A stretch of 64,000 nucleotides of DNA, taken from positions 744,001-808,000 of the forward strand of contig JAVHNS010000012.1 of the NCBI GenBank assembly GCA_036872755.1, in the 5' to 3' direction. Position numbers and translations under genes: made by a program. The stretch is from Orbilia blumenaviensis (lineage: Eukaryota; Ascomycota; Orbiliomycetes; Orbiliales; Orbiliaceae). Positions 22,648-35,015 of this stretch are shown here, one piece after another; the first letter of the stretch is position 1; every line of letters starts with the position of its first letter. Under the pieces are notes generated by a model. The model did no database searches. It worked only from the letters and a program-made list of their open reading frames with translations, and was not told the DNA's origin.

Positions 22648-25600
22648 TTTTCCCCCTCTCACAATGATGATATGATAATCCGATGGCGAAGTGATAAACG
22701 TGATAGAAGACGTAACTGTCTCACCACCAAAAAAAGCCAGAGGTCAAGATTCGAATGAATGTATGCTGCAGAGAAAGGAACGAATTGGCAGGTTTCGCAA
22801 AGCAAAAACAAAACAAGTAAAAAAAACGCCGAAAGGAATGGACTCGTCAAAAAGATGACGGAGAGAGCGTAAACGATTGGAACCTGAAAGAAACCACAGA
22901 ATCGATGCAGGTAGAAAAAAGGATCGGGATTCCGTACCGAGCCTTGGGAGGTCATACTTTATACCAGAAGCCGTGAGATTACAGAGAAAGCCACCATGCA
23001 GTTGTAAGGACGATCATAGGTTGCATTCGGTCTAGCTACGTTCTGGCTCTCCACTAAACTACGCGCGGCGCTCGTGGAGGAATAACTAGCAGGCGCCCCA
23101 CCCCCTAACTTTATCAGCTTTATATACATGAATGTTGCTGTACTTAGTAAACGGGCTGCCGTGTGGTTAAATTAAGTTCCGATGGTGCTCGGAGAGGCGT
23201 CCTTTTAGGTTTCCCTCGCGATATCAATAGGCGATTTTTTTTTGGTTTTATTTTCCTCGTGTGCATATATAGTAGTGCGTTATTTTGGGTCCCGTACCTT
23301 GCATGCAGGGGTTGAATGTACGGTTCCGTTCAGTACCAAGAAAAAAAATATCCGATCTCCTATGGGGTTCTGACGGCGGTAAGTGTTATCATCGTCAGGC
23401 CTCGAATCATATTCACCGATCCTAAGGGAAACTTGTTTCTGGCATGCATGTATTTTCGATTCAAATGCGTACCGCCGCTGTCCAGGGTGCATCATTCACA
23501 GCAGCTATGCGCCTAGCGGAATGTCCAATCGAGACTAAGGGCGTCATGAGAAAATCATACTTCTGATGGACAAATGCGTTGACTGGACACGGGATGTTGC
23601 ATTTTTCGGCAAATCAGGGTCTTTGTGGAGGAGGGGGGCAAGATAGAGCCCGTTAAGAACCTAGATTTCATCGATTGTGCAATTATGGCTATTGGATTCA
23701 GAGACATCGAGACCCCTGGCTCCAGGACTAAAAGTACCTGGTGGTTAAGGAAAGTGATATTGATAGCGTGGGATGCGAATGACGTCCTCCAACACCCTTG
23801 GGGCCATCGCCAATGCAATGGGTTAGATTAGATATCGTGTGCTTGGCTGTGGGGGCCCGGCGTACACACGCTGCAAACGAAATCACCCAAGAACCAGCAA
23901 TGGTTCGGAAACATCGAAGGGATATATCCATGCTGTCCAGCGCACAAGATTAAAGTATCGTAAAATAAAATAAAATAAAATAAAATAAAAAAGAGTTTAT
24001 AACAGGCGACCATAACCCGGAAATGTTTCACGAATTCATCCGGCTAAAAACTGGACTAAATTTCCCATTTCCGTTGTCCTCTTTTTTTTTTTTTTTTTTT
24101 GGTCCAAAGCTAAGATGACTTTGCGCCTCGCTGCTTTTAGCCCGGGGAAAGCCATCCTTCAAATTGCCATGCGCCATCATTTGGGCAGCCACGAGACCAC
24201 GTAAAATAAGTGTTGAACCGGGCCGACCAGACGGGGATCAGAGGTGGGTTCGACCAGGATGTAGGATTATCACAGTGGTGCTGCCACCCGATTTCTCCGC
24301 TGCAGATGCATCGTGATGGTCTTTTTCAATTGTAAGCTTTTAATTTGGGGTATTGTCCTTTCTCGTGCCTTGGAAATTTCTCGTGTGGGCGTAACACGGA
24401 AAGGGCAGGCACATGGCTGCCGTAATCGATTAATCTTCAATGCAAAGCCGATCTTTTTCGAAAGGCCCATTTTCTGAGGGGTAACGCATCTGCTAGGGGG
24501 TTTGCAGATGATCTCTGGTTTACTGACGGTAGCTTCACAGCGGACTTGCGCCATATCGCAGGTCTAACCAGAAATGAGTGGGAAAAAAGGCTTGTGAAGT
24601 TGCTTATCGATTTCGAACCAAAATAACGTTCGAAAGCCTCGTCTTAAAATCCACAGCTTCAAGAAGGTTAGAATGCAAACCCCTGCTTTTCTGTTGCCCA
24701 CTCGGGAAGGAAGCACTGTCGATAAAGTTGCGTATGCATGGCCGGATGGCTTGCCTTGGACCCTCCGGAAGTTCATCATTTTAACAGTGGTAACACGGCT
24801 TCGATCCTATGGATGCCTTTAATTGCCAGAATTGCTTCAAGATTGGAGGGTACTGCATTTATGGGGTGTGGAATTTGGTGTCGGTTCCGTTTCGGCACAC
24901 ATAAGCCAGAAAGAAAGTAGGCAAGCTGCTCTGTTCTGTTTGCTTCTAGACTTTCCGTCTACACCTCGGCCAGACATTGCCCGCCAATTAGAAGGCCACC
25001 TACCTAATCGTCCCTTCGCTTTGTATCAGATAACTCCGGTGATTTTATCAAATTGTTTTTTTCTGGTGTAGAAGAGACATTGTTTTGTGAAGAACTTTGT
25101 AATGCCAAGGAAGTTACTAGTACTTTGCATTCAAGATTCGGTTCAACACCCGTCAGCCACTTCTCCTCCTTCTCATGGATGGCTAAATCCGCAAGGTTAT
25201 GCTCTCTTATCCCGGATACCTGGAATAGTCTATGAATGCCAGGTGGGGGAGGAAGCTCATCACAGCACATGGATGTGGTAGGAGCGAAGAGCAAGTGTGT
25301 CGCAACCCGCAGGAATAATCGTTCATTTCAACCGAAAAATTCGAGTAACAGCGAACCAGGGTGGCTGCCCATCTGCCCGCCTAGCCTGTCAGCTGAACAT
25401 GATTGATCGCAGAGGTGCCCTCCGGGGCGGTCTCACCCCGCTTATGTACCCGGACCACCGCGCATTTTCGTACCTTCTGTTAAATATAATTGAACAGTCG
25501 ACCGAAATTCCGGCCTGGTGGCACTTTTTCTTCTTCTTCCTAATGTTAATAATACTTGGTATTCTGTTGAAACTTTGTTTTCTTGACTTGGGGCCGATTT

Positions 25601-25769
25601 CTCTCTAATTCTGCTAATCTTTCCTTTTAATTATTTCCCTCTATTATTTGCAGTATTGGCTTTTTCTCTTTCCCCATCTCCCTTTTCCATGGTTCTCTTG
25701 CTCGACGGGAATCGACAGTTTCAGATGCTCGGATCACGACCTTCGACTCGACCTGTGCGACGATAACTC

Positions 25770-25937
25770 ATGATGGAAATAAGCCGGATGCGAGGCCTGG
25801 CCAGATTTGGTGGACCGAGCGCTCCCAACATATCATTATCCAACAACGAAATCGAAGAAAACGACGACAGCAGCTTCGACAAGGACGAATTCGGTGTATT
25901 ATTAAAAACCACAAGGATACCGAGAAGGTCCTTGTGA
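25770..25937 (+). CDS. Candidate small ORF, 55 aa, unknown
   Basis: ATGATG starts a 55-codon frame ending in TGA. The peptide begins MMEISRMRGLARFGGPSAPN, contains an acidic patch (NNEIEENDDSSFDKDEFG) and ends RIPRRSL. The composition, with clustered acidic then basic residues, looks more like coding sequence than the surrounding DNA, and an A33 tract follows 13 bases after the stop. It could be an upstream ORF in a long leader, a first exon (a GTGTAT donor occurs within GAATTCGGTGTAT) or chance. No family is recognised. Confidence 0.3.
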   Translation: MMEISRMRGLARFGGPSAPNISLSNNEIEENDDSSFDKDEFGVLLKTTRIPRRSL

Positions 25938-25950
25938 TACCCACAAAGGG

Positions 25951-25983
<33 letters not shown>
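25951..25983. repeat. Poly-A tract (33 A)
   Basis: An uninterrupted run of 33 A. Similar long tracts occur at 35436-35466 (31 A), 43415-43448 (34 T) and 20247-20271 (25 T), all in intergenic DNA. Confidence 0.9.
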
Positions 25984-25987
<4 letters not shown>

Positions 25988-27326
25988 TATACAGACTGTG
26001 GGGAGTTGTTTCTCTGGTGGTACGGATCTTCTTCTTCTCTGTCCCCTCTTACTTCTTGTCGACGCAGCTGCACCTCGGTGGGAAAAAGTTAGGGTCGCAA
26101 GCAGTAATGAACCTGGTAGGCGGATATAAATTAGCTGCTACCAGGGAAATCTGCAAAAAATTGTGATACGACATCGCATTGGTGAGCATGGGAGGTGACA
26201 TCGAGGTAGCAGCGAAGCAGGCAAGAAGGAAACCATAATTTTAAAAAAAATAGCAGGAAATTAGAGGACATAATGCAGCTGATATGCGGCGAAACTAACA
26301 ACATCATCATCTGTCCTCCCGCAGGAAACCTCGTATTTTTTTGTCTTTCCCCCTCCAACATTGTTATCTGTCCAGCGTCGTGCCACAACGGTGCGACACA
26401 GCAGCGAAATCCGGCTAGTTCTGCTGCCTGGACCAGAAGGCTGTGGCACCGAATTTGGCTCGTGGGTTCCTTTTGGGCCTGTGTCACCTTCGTCTCGGAA
26501 AGATCCAACACGATCAACGCATGCCGCAGTCTGGACACTTCTTGGACGGGCCTTCCTCCTTGGTGGCCTCGGTTTGTCTCGAAGGAAACGGGTCCATATA
26601 TATATCTCAATCGCCGTGGGACTCTTCAAGAAAACAACGTAAGTTAGAAAGCTTCCCGTAGCTTGAAGCGGGAAGTTTTTTTTTTTTTTTTTTTCAGCTT
26701 CCTTGTTTTTCAGTTTTTTCTTTCAGTTTTTATGACTCCTTTGCATCGGTTTCGATACATACCCATGATGTTATGTTTGCGGCGCATGGTGTTGTGTCTG
26801 TTATACTTCGAAAGTTGCCTCAATAAAGGATTTGGTGTCGCGAAGGTTGAGAGGTTTATATCTGGGTCGCGGAGTCGATAGAAGCCTCTGTCTGGTCTTC
26901 GATAAGATGTAAGGAACTTCAACCTGCGAGAGGGAACTGTGGCTTGTCCGTGGTGTGGCTTGAATGCGTCCAATCAGGAAAATGTGTTGGCGTATGCCGA
27001 TTTCCTAATTTGGACAAGCCGACAGTTTTGCAACGTCAACAACACAATTTGCTTTTTTTGACAACACATTTTCTGTCACTATTCACAAGGCGTATATCAT
27101 ATCCTTTTCACCAAAGAATATTTTTACGCTCAGCCATCACGCTTCTATCCTCTTTTCCTCAGACTCCGCCCGCTATCATTTCTCCATCACTTCTACATCA
27201 TTCTCGCTCCCTACGAAATAGAAACAACTTTTTTGTCATCGCAACGCTCCCTCTTTCCTCGCAGCCACACCCTCAATATTTGCTCCTGTTCTTCCTTGTC
27301 CTTTGGATGAGCTCATCTGATTCACA

Positions 27327-30300
27327 ATGGAAGATCCAGAAGAAACAGATGCAATTGCAAAGTGTATGTAGTTTTCTTATTTATTTTGGTGGTTTATGCA
27401 AAAGCCGTTGCTGTCACGTGCCCTGCTAAAAACACGTTGCTGGAAATACGTTGCTGCACCCCCCACCCCCACCAAGTTTCCGCTGCGAGTAAAACAAATA
27501 TAACCAAACCATATACTGATATAACAAATAATATAGATTACGCAGACGAAAAGCTCTTCGAAGAGCTAGCCAGACAGCCGATGGCACACCTTTACAGCAC
27601 CGAACCCGAAAACCTTTACGACCAAAATTTTTCAAACTCTAACCAAGCTTCCCTCCCAACCCTCCCCGGCACTGGCAATGCTGCTGGAGTCGGTAATGTA
27701 CTCCCTGGCCAGTTCATACCACACTTCCCAAAGATGACTTCCAGGTCTTACAACGATATTCCTAAAGTGCCTCGTGCGTGCGACGATCTATTAGAGAGAC
27801 TTCGTAACGGCGAAGAGCCACGTCGGCCTAGACGCAGGCGGGAGGCTGCTCCTAAAAACCTAGAGACCGCTTCTATGGCCCCTACACCCGCTCCGGAAGA
27901 GCCCAAAGTTCGATATCGCAATGTTTCTAATGACCCCCAAAATCTTACCGCCGAAGGTGTTCCGGATTGGTACGTTGATGCACACAAGGAACTTAAGGCG
28001 AAGCATCCTTATGACTTCAATAATTTCATGGACGGTTACCGATTCAATGCCGAAGGACCCTCTGATCCTGCTGAGACATCCGAACAAGAAGCTCAAGCAG
28101 GGCCTTCTACTACTCCTCAATACTCCTCCACCTCTTACGAATACAAAATCACACCTATCTATCCCTTAAATCATCCAGCAGTCGATCGTAACGTTTCACC
28201 CTTCCAACCTCCGACCTTCGGTCGATATGACTACAGCAAGGCAGTATCTTCTGATACTTACAACATTGACGACGTCATCGAGAAGATTAGGCAGTATGAA
28301 GTATACCCTAAGGAGGAGAAAGTGATTCCGACTTCGGGAAGTACATATGTCGACCAGCTTAGAAAATCGGTCAGACATTCATCTACTTCACAAAGATACC
28401 CCGTGGACCTACTCGACTTGTATAGCGATGCCGATGATGATGAGGAAGAGGATCTCTACGCGGCTCCTAACAACAAGCAAAGTGGTTCCAATGGCGTCGA
28501 GCAACGATTGCCGCTTGTTCGTTCTGAAGAGAAATTAGAGATCCCTGAGATCCGTGTTGTCGAAGCCGAAGCCCCTATGACTTCTGCAGAGGAAACAGGT
28601 CTTCTTAGGTCTCGAATTGAGGAACCAACGATGCTCACGGTTCCATCTCCTGAAAGAATTTCCGATTTAACAGATATTTCTCTAGCCGTTTTGCAAGCAG
28701 AGGCGGATGCGCGTTCAGTCAGTGAAAAGTCGGATGGTAGTGCTAATAGCTACGGCGATCTTTTTGTAAGTGGATTTTGTGAGTTGTTTCCCAAGATAGG
28801 CACTTTACGCTAACAGATAATTCCAGGACTACTATTCGCGAACTGCTGGTGGACCTGTTACACATGAACTGGATACCGAGATCGTAGACGATTCTGTCGC
28901 AGATGCTTTGGACGGAAGAAAACGTACTTCTTACACTGGCAGGGATCATCGATCTTATGTTCCAGTTTTGACTCCGCTCCCCGAGGAACCAGGTCGCACT
29001 CAACTTCGGTCACAAGTCCCCGTTGTTCAGGAAACCGAGAAAACTGTTTATGTTGGAGAAGCTAAGGCTGAAGAGGTCAAAGTTGCCTACAAAGAGTCTT
29101 CTGGCAATACTGAACAGGAGCAAAGGGTCCCCATGAAACCCATCCCTGCATATTCTGAACGTGCTATCGATTCATACGTTGAAGAGGATCGAGGTTCTAT
29201 CTGCGATGGCACAAACTTCTGGATCGACAGTCAACCGGTCGAACAAGATATCGGGTCACGCATTGTTATCGAGAAACCCAGTACATTTAACATCGGAAAA
29301 CCAGCTGTGCTACCTGTTGTTCCTGAGGATTGCGCCCCGAAGCCTGCTTCAATTATTGGATCGGATAGTCCGCCTCATGAGATAAAGAATACCAACGCTC
29401 GTCGCCACCCAACCATTGTTCATGTCGAACCAACAAGTTCTTTGCCACCGCCGGTTCCACCAAAAAGGCCTCTTACTCCTGAACTCCATTCTATTCCTTC
29501 ATCCAAGACAGCTGAAAGTGTCTATGGCCCCTCCCCACATCCTTCCATGGCCGACATAGGACGCGGCATGCATGTTCGGGATGAGGATGTTTTCGGCAAC
29601 AGACCATACAGGGACAGTTTCGACTCAGGTTCTCAGCAGACGGTTCCATCAAAGGCAATGAGAGTTCTCGGTGTAGGAATGACCGACATCCATCGAACTA
29701 GCAGTTTCGAAGGTGGTGCTTTCACACCGTTTACTCCGTATGCTGGCAGTTATTTGGAAAACCAGGTTAATCACGCTGTGAATCGCAAGAGCAAGCTTGA
29801 TCAAGAGGCTGCGAAGTCATCCAAGTCGCTTCTCGGCTTCCGCGGTGGTGTCAGCAGCTTTTTCCGCAAACGCGACAAGACAGCCGTGCCATCTCTATTA
29901 AACACTGACTCTACCAAGGTGAACAACCGCGTCTCTGTTGATACTGGGTTATCGACCCCCGATTCTCCACGCCAGGGCCTCTTCAAGCGCATATTCAATC
30001 ATAAACGCCAGAGCGACGCTCCTTCAACCGCACCTACTCTCGAGTCGTACGATGGATCTTACAAAAATCACGAAAGTTGGGACTCCAGTCGTGCTAGTGG
30101 TGACACGGGTCTCACAAGTAATGATGAAGCGTTTATGTCGTATAGAGTGCGTCCAGCCGCTTCTGAAGCCACAAAGGTCCCAGAATATATCGGCGATGGT
30201 ATCGGCTCGAGTGTATCTCTCAAATACGGTGAAAAGCCGAGACCTGTCAAGCAGAAGAAATCTATTTTCTTCGGTCGTGAGAAGCCCCAAGATTCAGAGT

Positions 30301-31955
30301 TGATCATCCCCGGACTCGGTATCCCCATCCCCTCAGAGGAAAAGAGAGGTAGTGTCCTCGGTTACTTCCAGAAGGACAGGGAGCCCGAACATGATTACTC
30401 CAACATAGTCGATGATATCAAACAGAAGGTCGTCGAAAAGGCCAACTTTCAAAGAAGTGATGAATACGCACGCCAAAAGGACAAGGAGTTCGCAGACAAG
30501 CAAAAGGCTAAGATCATCAAGGGACAGAAAGGTTACTTCAACAGCAAGGGCGAGTACAACAGGGTTAAGAACCTGCTTGAAATCGAACTTTGCGACTCTG
30601 AGTGTTCAGAGCCCCAGTCTTTCTCCGAAGTCCAGGACAAGTTTGAAAGAGGGAAATGCGAGGGATCTGAGGGACCTAAGCAACCTGAAGAATCTAAGAA
30701 ATTCGAAAGGACTGAGTCCGTTAAGAGTCCTAAGCCATCTATGCTTTCAAATCAAAGCGCCCATGAGAATTCTCCAACAATCCGTGTCAACTCATTTCAG
30801 AGCATTCCTTCTATGTCTATTGATATGGATCATGAAGACATAGGCTTTTTCGTACCGATTGTTGAAGAGCCTGAGATAATCATTGAAGAACCTTCCGATA
30901 ACGCGCACGAAGACCTCCCCGCCAAATCTCCCGTTCAGCCAGGATTTTCACCGGAAAATGAACCTCCAAGTCATTGGTCGGACGATTCAGACGTAGAAGA
31001 CAATGACGGCCAAGGTTCTCAACCAACCACTCCTTCTAATCCAACCTTTGGGCGCTCGTCTCGGGCCCACAGGCGCACGGGATCTGGATCCAGCAACCTT
31101 GGAACGGGTCCCATGTTCATGAAGAAGGCAGTTCGCAAATTCAAGGCAAATAGGAAATCCGCCGAAGTTCGCGCTGCTAGCCAGTCCCAGTCATCCAAGG
31201 GAAATAGAGATTCTTTGATGAGTCAGAATTCTACTGGATCGAACCGCAATGCCCCTACTTCTGTTCCCGCACCACCGCCCGTTCCCGCACCACCTGTTCC
31301 CGCTCCGCAGGTCACCGTTCCAGCTCGTGATCAAACCACCAATAGCGCTACTAAATCTGAAGCCAGGGCCTCGAAGATTCCAGTTTCAGTACCTCCAAGA
31401 AAGCAAAGCACTGTCTATAATCTCCTTACCATTGGCACATACCACGACCCCAACGAAAATGTTGTCCACCATTTCGGCGGCACTATTCCCGAACGCAGTG
31501 GAAGTAGTCTTGGCCATCGCGGAGATCGTAATAGCGGCGTTCACAATCTTCCTGAGCGCTCAAAGAGCAGCTTGGGCCACTATACAAAGGATGATGACGT
31601 TGTTCGAGAAGGAATCAAGTGCACTACCGATGTTACTAAAGATGACATTTTCGCTTATATGAGGGCAGAGGCTCTAAAGGCTAAGGAAATTAGAGACGCT
31701 CAAGCTCGCAAGAAGCGTATGGAAGAAGCACAGATTAAGGAAGCGGAAGCAATGATCAAGAGACAAAAGAAGGCTGCGAAGGCTGATCGTTTGCTCGCTA
31801 AGGAGAAGAAGAGACAGGAAGAGGCTATCGAGAAATCCAAGGGCAAAGTTAGATTGGCGACGAAGTTTGCTGGAATGCTCGTCCAGCGTGAAGCTGCAAA
31901 TTTGAAAGGAAAAGGCGTATTTGTACCTGATGCGGAAATCAATGGTTGGATCTAG
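27327..31955 (+). CDS. Very large, mostly disordered protein, unknown function (N-terminal part of a possible larger gene)
   Basis: Exons 27327-27363, 27537-28765 and 28827-31955 give 1464 aa. The start MEDPEETDAIAK is joined by a GTATGT...TAG intron to YADEKLFEELARQPMAHLYS. No catalytic domain was recognised. Visible features are an RRPRRRREAAPKN basic patch, a GYFNSKGEYNRVKN segment, Pro-rich APPPVPAPPVPAP (possible SH3/WW ligand), many SP/TP sites, and a basic coiled-coil near the end (EIRDAQARKKRMEEAQIKEA). The frame ends ...PDAEINGWI then TAG. The same frame is then open again, without another stop, into the next large ORF, so this may be only the first half of one gene of about 2480 codons. 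It looks like a lineage-specific scaffold-type protein. Confidence 0.7.
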
Positions 31956-32069
31956 GGAGCCCACCAGACAAATCCCAAAGGACAAAAGCCAAAGTCTTTC
32001 CGCTTCTTTCAGCCTCCGCAACATCAGGGGTCTCAATCACAGGCCACAATACTGCAGAACAACTCTCAT

Positions 32070-35015
32070 ATGCCCCCTGGACAGATACCACAACCAAACA
32101 ATTTCTGGCCGCAGCATCAACCAGAGCCTTGGATGCCCCCGCCAGTACCAGAAAAGCCACCGAACTATCGACCCGTACCAAGGAAATACAAACCTGAAGG
32201 AACAGTTGACTATGATGATGTGCCCCTTCCTAAGGCCATTTTCGGAACAGATGAACATGGAGAGATCAAAACAGCAGGGCAGCTGAGAGAGGAATTGAGT
32301 AGAGAAGCTGAGCCAGAATCACACAAGAAATCGGAAAAAGGACAAGAAATAGCATCGCGAGAAGAACCGACGCCAGACTTGACAAAAGAATCGGAAGAGA
32401 GACCAACAGAAGGGTCTGTGAAGAGTCTAGGATTGACCCCAGAGATGAAGTGGGATCTTGACCGGGAATATCTTGCGGAATACAAGAGGCTAGAGGAGGA
32501 AAGACCAAAGGAAAAACCGACAGAGGCCCCACGAGAGCAATTGACGCAGCCACTACCACAACTGGAGATGAAATCTGTGTCTTTCGAGGACCCAGAAAAA
32601 CAGGACGAGGAACTCCAGGTAGAACTAGACCAAGGAGTAAAGGAAATGCCAGTCGAAGAGCCCAACCCGGTACGTAAGAAGGTTTCCGAAAAGCAGGAGG
32701 AAGAGTACACGATCGAGAATGGTATAGTGAAATGGAAATTCCCGTTCGATCATCGTCGTGCAACATTCGGCTGCGGACCAAATGACCCACCACTCAAGAA
32801 GGAGATCCCCGTTCCCACAGGACCAGTAATGCTATGGCACGTCCCCGACTGGGTAATGGCGACCAAAGGACCAGCGTGGGTTTATCAATGGCAGAATCAA
32901 GGAGTTTATCCTGAAAACCCCTGGGCACCTTCAATAATCAAACCTCTGGCCGATGGGTACTATGACCATCCGCTGTTGCAAAAGCTTCTGGAAACCAACG
33001 ACCTCGACGGCGCTATGTACTGGACCTTCCAACAAGTCTTACACGAATTTGGGTCGCAAAGGGTTTTGAATCCCCAGGAATTCGCCATGGCAAACACTCT
33101 TGCATCCTATAGGTTGAAGTTCTTCAACAAGTTCATGGAGTCAGTTAGTCTCATGAACGAACGCCAAAGGGTTGCACAGGAGATTGGTGAGAGACTTGGC
33201 AGGAATTTCTTTGATCCCCTCGAAGACCTAGACGAAGTCGAGAAACAGAAGGAGCACCGGTATGCCTCTCATAAGGTCATAACCCGCAAGGTGAAACTGC
33301 AGGCAATTCTTGGTAACAAGGCCTTGCCAGATCTTGTTACGGACGATGATGCTGTTCTCCGTGATATTCTCTTTCAAAGATATTTCGAACGACAAGTTGA
33401 CAAGATGAAAAATAAAAAATTCGAAATGCAGGTTAAGGTATGGAGAGATTGTGATACTGCCCACGCCAAGAATATCGCCGAAGAGCACGCCAAGGAGGAG
33501 AGGAAAAGAATCAGAAATACTAAAGATCTCATACATCTTGCGTATCGTGATTTCCTTGGACTCGTCTTACCCCCCGGTTGGTTTGACCGCGATGACATGG
33601 ACCCAGAACTAGATCCACGTGAAGTCCGAGAGTTTGGTATGAGCGGTGCTTTGAAAATGGCAGAGAAACGCAAGATCATCCAGTCAGGTGAAGATGTCGA
33701 AAACAGAATCCGAGCCCTTGAAGAACCGGAACCTCATCAAAACTTTTGGCTTGAAGCCGAGGAAATTTACCGCACCCTTATCTCCAAACATATCGGCACG
33801 ACAGTCCCAGAACTTAGCCAGCGATTTTGTCGCCCTACAGACCTACCTCAAACTTATCTAGAGGCATTTTTCGGGCTCGAAAACCCAGCCTATATTCCCG
33901 CTGGAGAGACCTGGAGAGACCCCGGCTTTCATAACTTCGAGGTTTACGACGTAGAGTATCTAGTTGAGAAGTGCAAACGCCATCACGCTGAAGTTAAGCA
34001 AATTTGGGACGGGTACGATCGGACTATAGACACCAGTCGCTTATCGGAACATACTCGCAAATTCGTCCAGGACGGATTCCAGATCAGGGTAGCGAAACTC
34101 CAAAAAGACTGGGCTATCGAAAAGTCATTGGTTATGAAACTTGGTGTGGTTGGGTTCAGGCAATTGAGAGGCAAAACGCTGGAGGAAAAGGCAGCGGACG
34201 CCAACATCATCCTAGTCGCTTCCGGATCACAACATTCAAAATGTGAGGTACCTATAATCGATTTAAAACCCCAAAATTCCAACAATCAAAAGGTTTTTGC
34301 GGCTGCTCAGGCAGACGGCTCAACCAAGCTTTCTGGGAGTCTATATACTGGTCACAAGAAAGTCTTCTGCGAAGAGTTGGGCGAATCTACAACACCCGTG
34401 GGCGGATACTCGAAACAAAAGAGAAGCAGGCCACGCCGACAAGAAAGTCGACCTCGCGATCAACAGATATTCAGCAAACCATACAAGCAATGTTGCAAAC
34501 CACAGAGCAGACAACAGAGTAGACAGCAGAGCAAACCACAGAGTAGGAAGCACAGCAAGCAACAAAGCAAACCCCGTGATTGGAACATCCAAATATGTGA
34601 ACAAACCGAACCAGCCAAATGGGCGCTCGGTCACAATCGGGTTAATGTCTCTCGGCGGAAGTTTCAAAATCATGATCAACAGAACAAACAGCCAAGGCTT
34701 CAACTTCCCGAGCGAAATGAACAACTTGGTTCTGGTCAAACAGCTGTGGTCACGAGAGGTGATGCCTACGATCAACGTTCTTCTATTGCGACTCTATGGC
34801 CCGATTTCGATGCTGTTATCCGCACGGATCAACCTTCGTACGTAGGGACTAAACCCGTCTCGCAACTCTCCGGCCTCTTGCAAGAAATGCAAATGGACGC
34901 AAAAGAGGAAGAGGCCAGAGATATGGCGGAGCTGGAAGAGGTTATACGACAAGGTCAAGCAAAGCTCCCGGCCTTTCGTTTTGACGGTACAAGACATTAT
35001 CGGAACGAATTTTAA
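32070..35015 (+). CDS. Large protein of unknown function, in frame with the preceding ORF
   Basis: Read from its first ATG this is 981 aa. The frame is open from 31956, directly after the TAG of the preceding gene, and the 38 codons before the ATG are Gln/Pro/Asn-rich like those after it. Residues about 1-60 are Pro/Gln-rich. An acidic, charged stretch follows. A folded-looking central part contains LWHVPDWVMATKGPAWVYQW, WTFQQVLHEFG, RDFLGLVLPPGWFDRDD and ETWRDPGFHNFEVYDVEYL. Helical charged repeats lead to a C-terminal low-complexity QSRQQSRQQSKPQSRKHSKQQ stretch. No known domain was recognised. It could be an independent gene or the C-terminal half of the 27327 gene, reached by an unmarked intron or by stop-codon readthrough. 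Confidence 0.65.
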   Translation: MPPGQIPQPNNFWPQHQPEPWMPPPVPEKPPNYRPVPRKYKPEGTVDYDDVPLPKAIFGTDEHGEIKTAGQLREELSREAEPESHKKSEKGQEIASREEPTPDLTKESEERPTEGSVKSLGLTPEMKWDLDREYLAEYKRLEEERPKEKPTEAPREQLTQPLPQLEMKSVSFEDPEKQDEELQVELDQGVKEMPVEEPNPVRKKVSEKQEEEYTIENGIVKWKFPFDHRRATFGCGPNDPPLKKEIPVPTGPVMLWHVPDWVMATKGPAWVYQWQNQGVYPENPWAPSIIKPLADGYYDHPLLQKLLETNDLDGAMYWTFQQVLHEFGSQRVLNPQEFAMANTLASYRLKFFNKFMESVSLMNERQRVAQEIGERLGRNFFDPLEDLDEVEKQKEHRYASHKVITRKVKLQAILGNKALPDLVTDDDAVLRDILFQRYFERQVDKMKNKKFEMQVKVWRDCDTAHAKNIAEEHAKEERKRIRNTKDLIHLAYRDFLGLVLPPGWFDRDDMDPELDPREVREFGMSGALKMAEKRKIIQSGEDVENRIRALEEPEPHQNFWLEAEEIYRTLISKHIGTTVPELSQRFCRPTDLPQTYLEAFFGLENPAYIPAGETWRDPGFHNFEVYDVEYLVEKCKRHHAEVKQIWDGYDRTIDTSRLSEHTRKFVQDGFQIRVAKLQKDWAIEKSLVMKLGVVGFRQLRGKTLEEKAADANIILVASGSQHSKCEVPIIDLKPQNSNNQKVFAAAQADGSTKLSGSLYTGHKKVFCEELGESTTPVGGYSKQKRSRPRRQESRPRDQQIFSKPYKQCCKPQSRQQSRQQSKPQSRKHSKQQSKPRDWNIQICEQTEPAKWALGHNRVNVSRRKFQNHDQQNKQPRLQLPERNEQLGSGQTAVVTRGDAYDQRSSIATLWPDFDAVIRTDQPSYVGTKPVSQLSGLLQEMQMDAKEEEARDMAELEEVIRQGQAKLPAFRFDGTRHYRNEF
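34490..34575 (+). repeat. Degenerate CAGAGCA-type repeat coding QS(R/K) units
   Basis: Repeated ACAGAGTAGACAG/CAGAGCAAACC units encode a run of Q-S-(R/K)-(Q/K/H) inside the 32070 gene. This is a short, imperfect intragenic repeat, a likely site of length variation. Confidence 0.65.

Larger units (their letters stand above)
22648..27326. other. Long gene-poor region upstream of the giant ORF
   Basis: This 4.7 kb has no convincing protein gene apart from one small ORF (25770-25937). It contains AAAAT/AATAA repeats at 23961-23989, poly-T 24082-24100, 33 A at 25951-25983 and poly-T 26677-26694. Several strong donor-like GTAAGT sites occur, such as AACAACGTAAGT near 26640. From about 27050 the sequence is pyrimidine-rich (CTTCTATCCTCTTTTCCTC). 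Some of this may be a long spliced 5' leader of the gene at 27327, which only transcript data could show. Confidence 0.45.

Noticed and set aside
26273..26661. Three overlapping frames of 72-124 codons on the plus strand
   Set aside because: Three frames open together over the same bases indicates chance lack of stops; none has coding-like composition or a motif.
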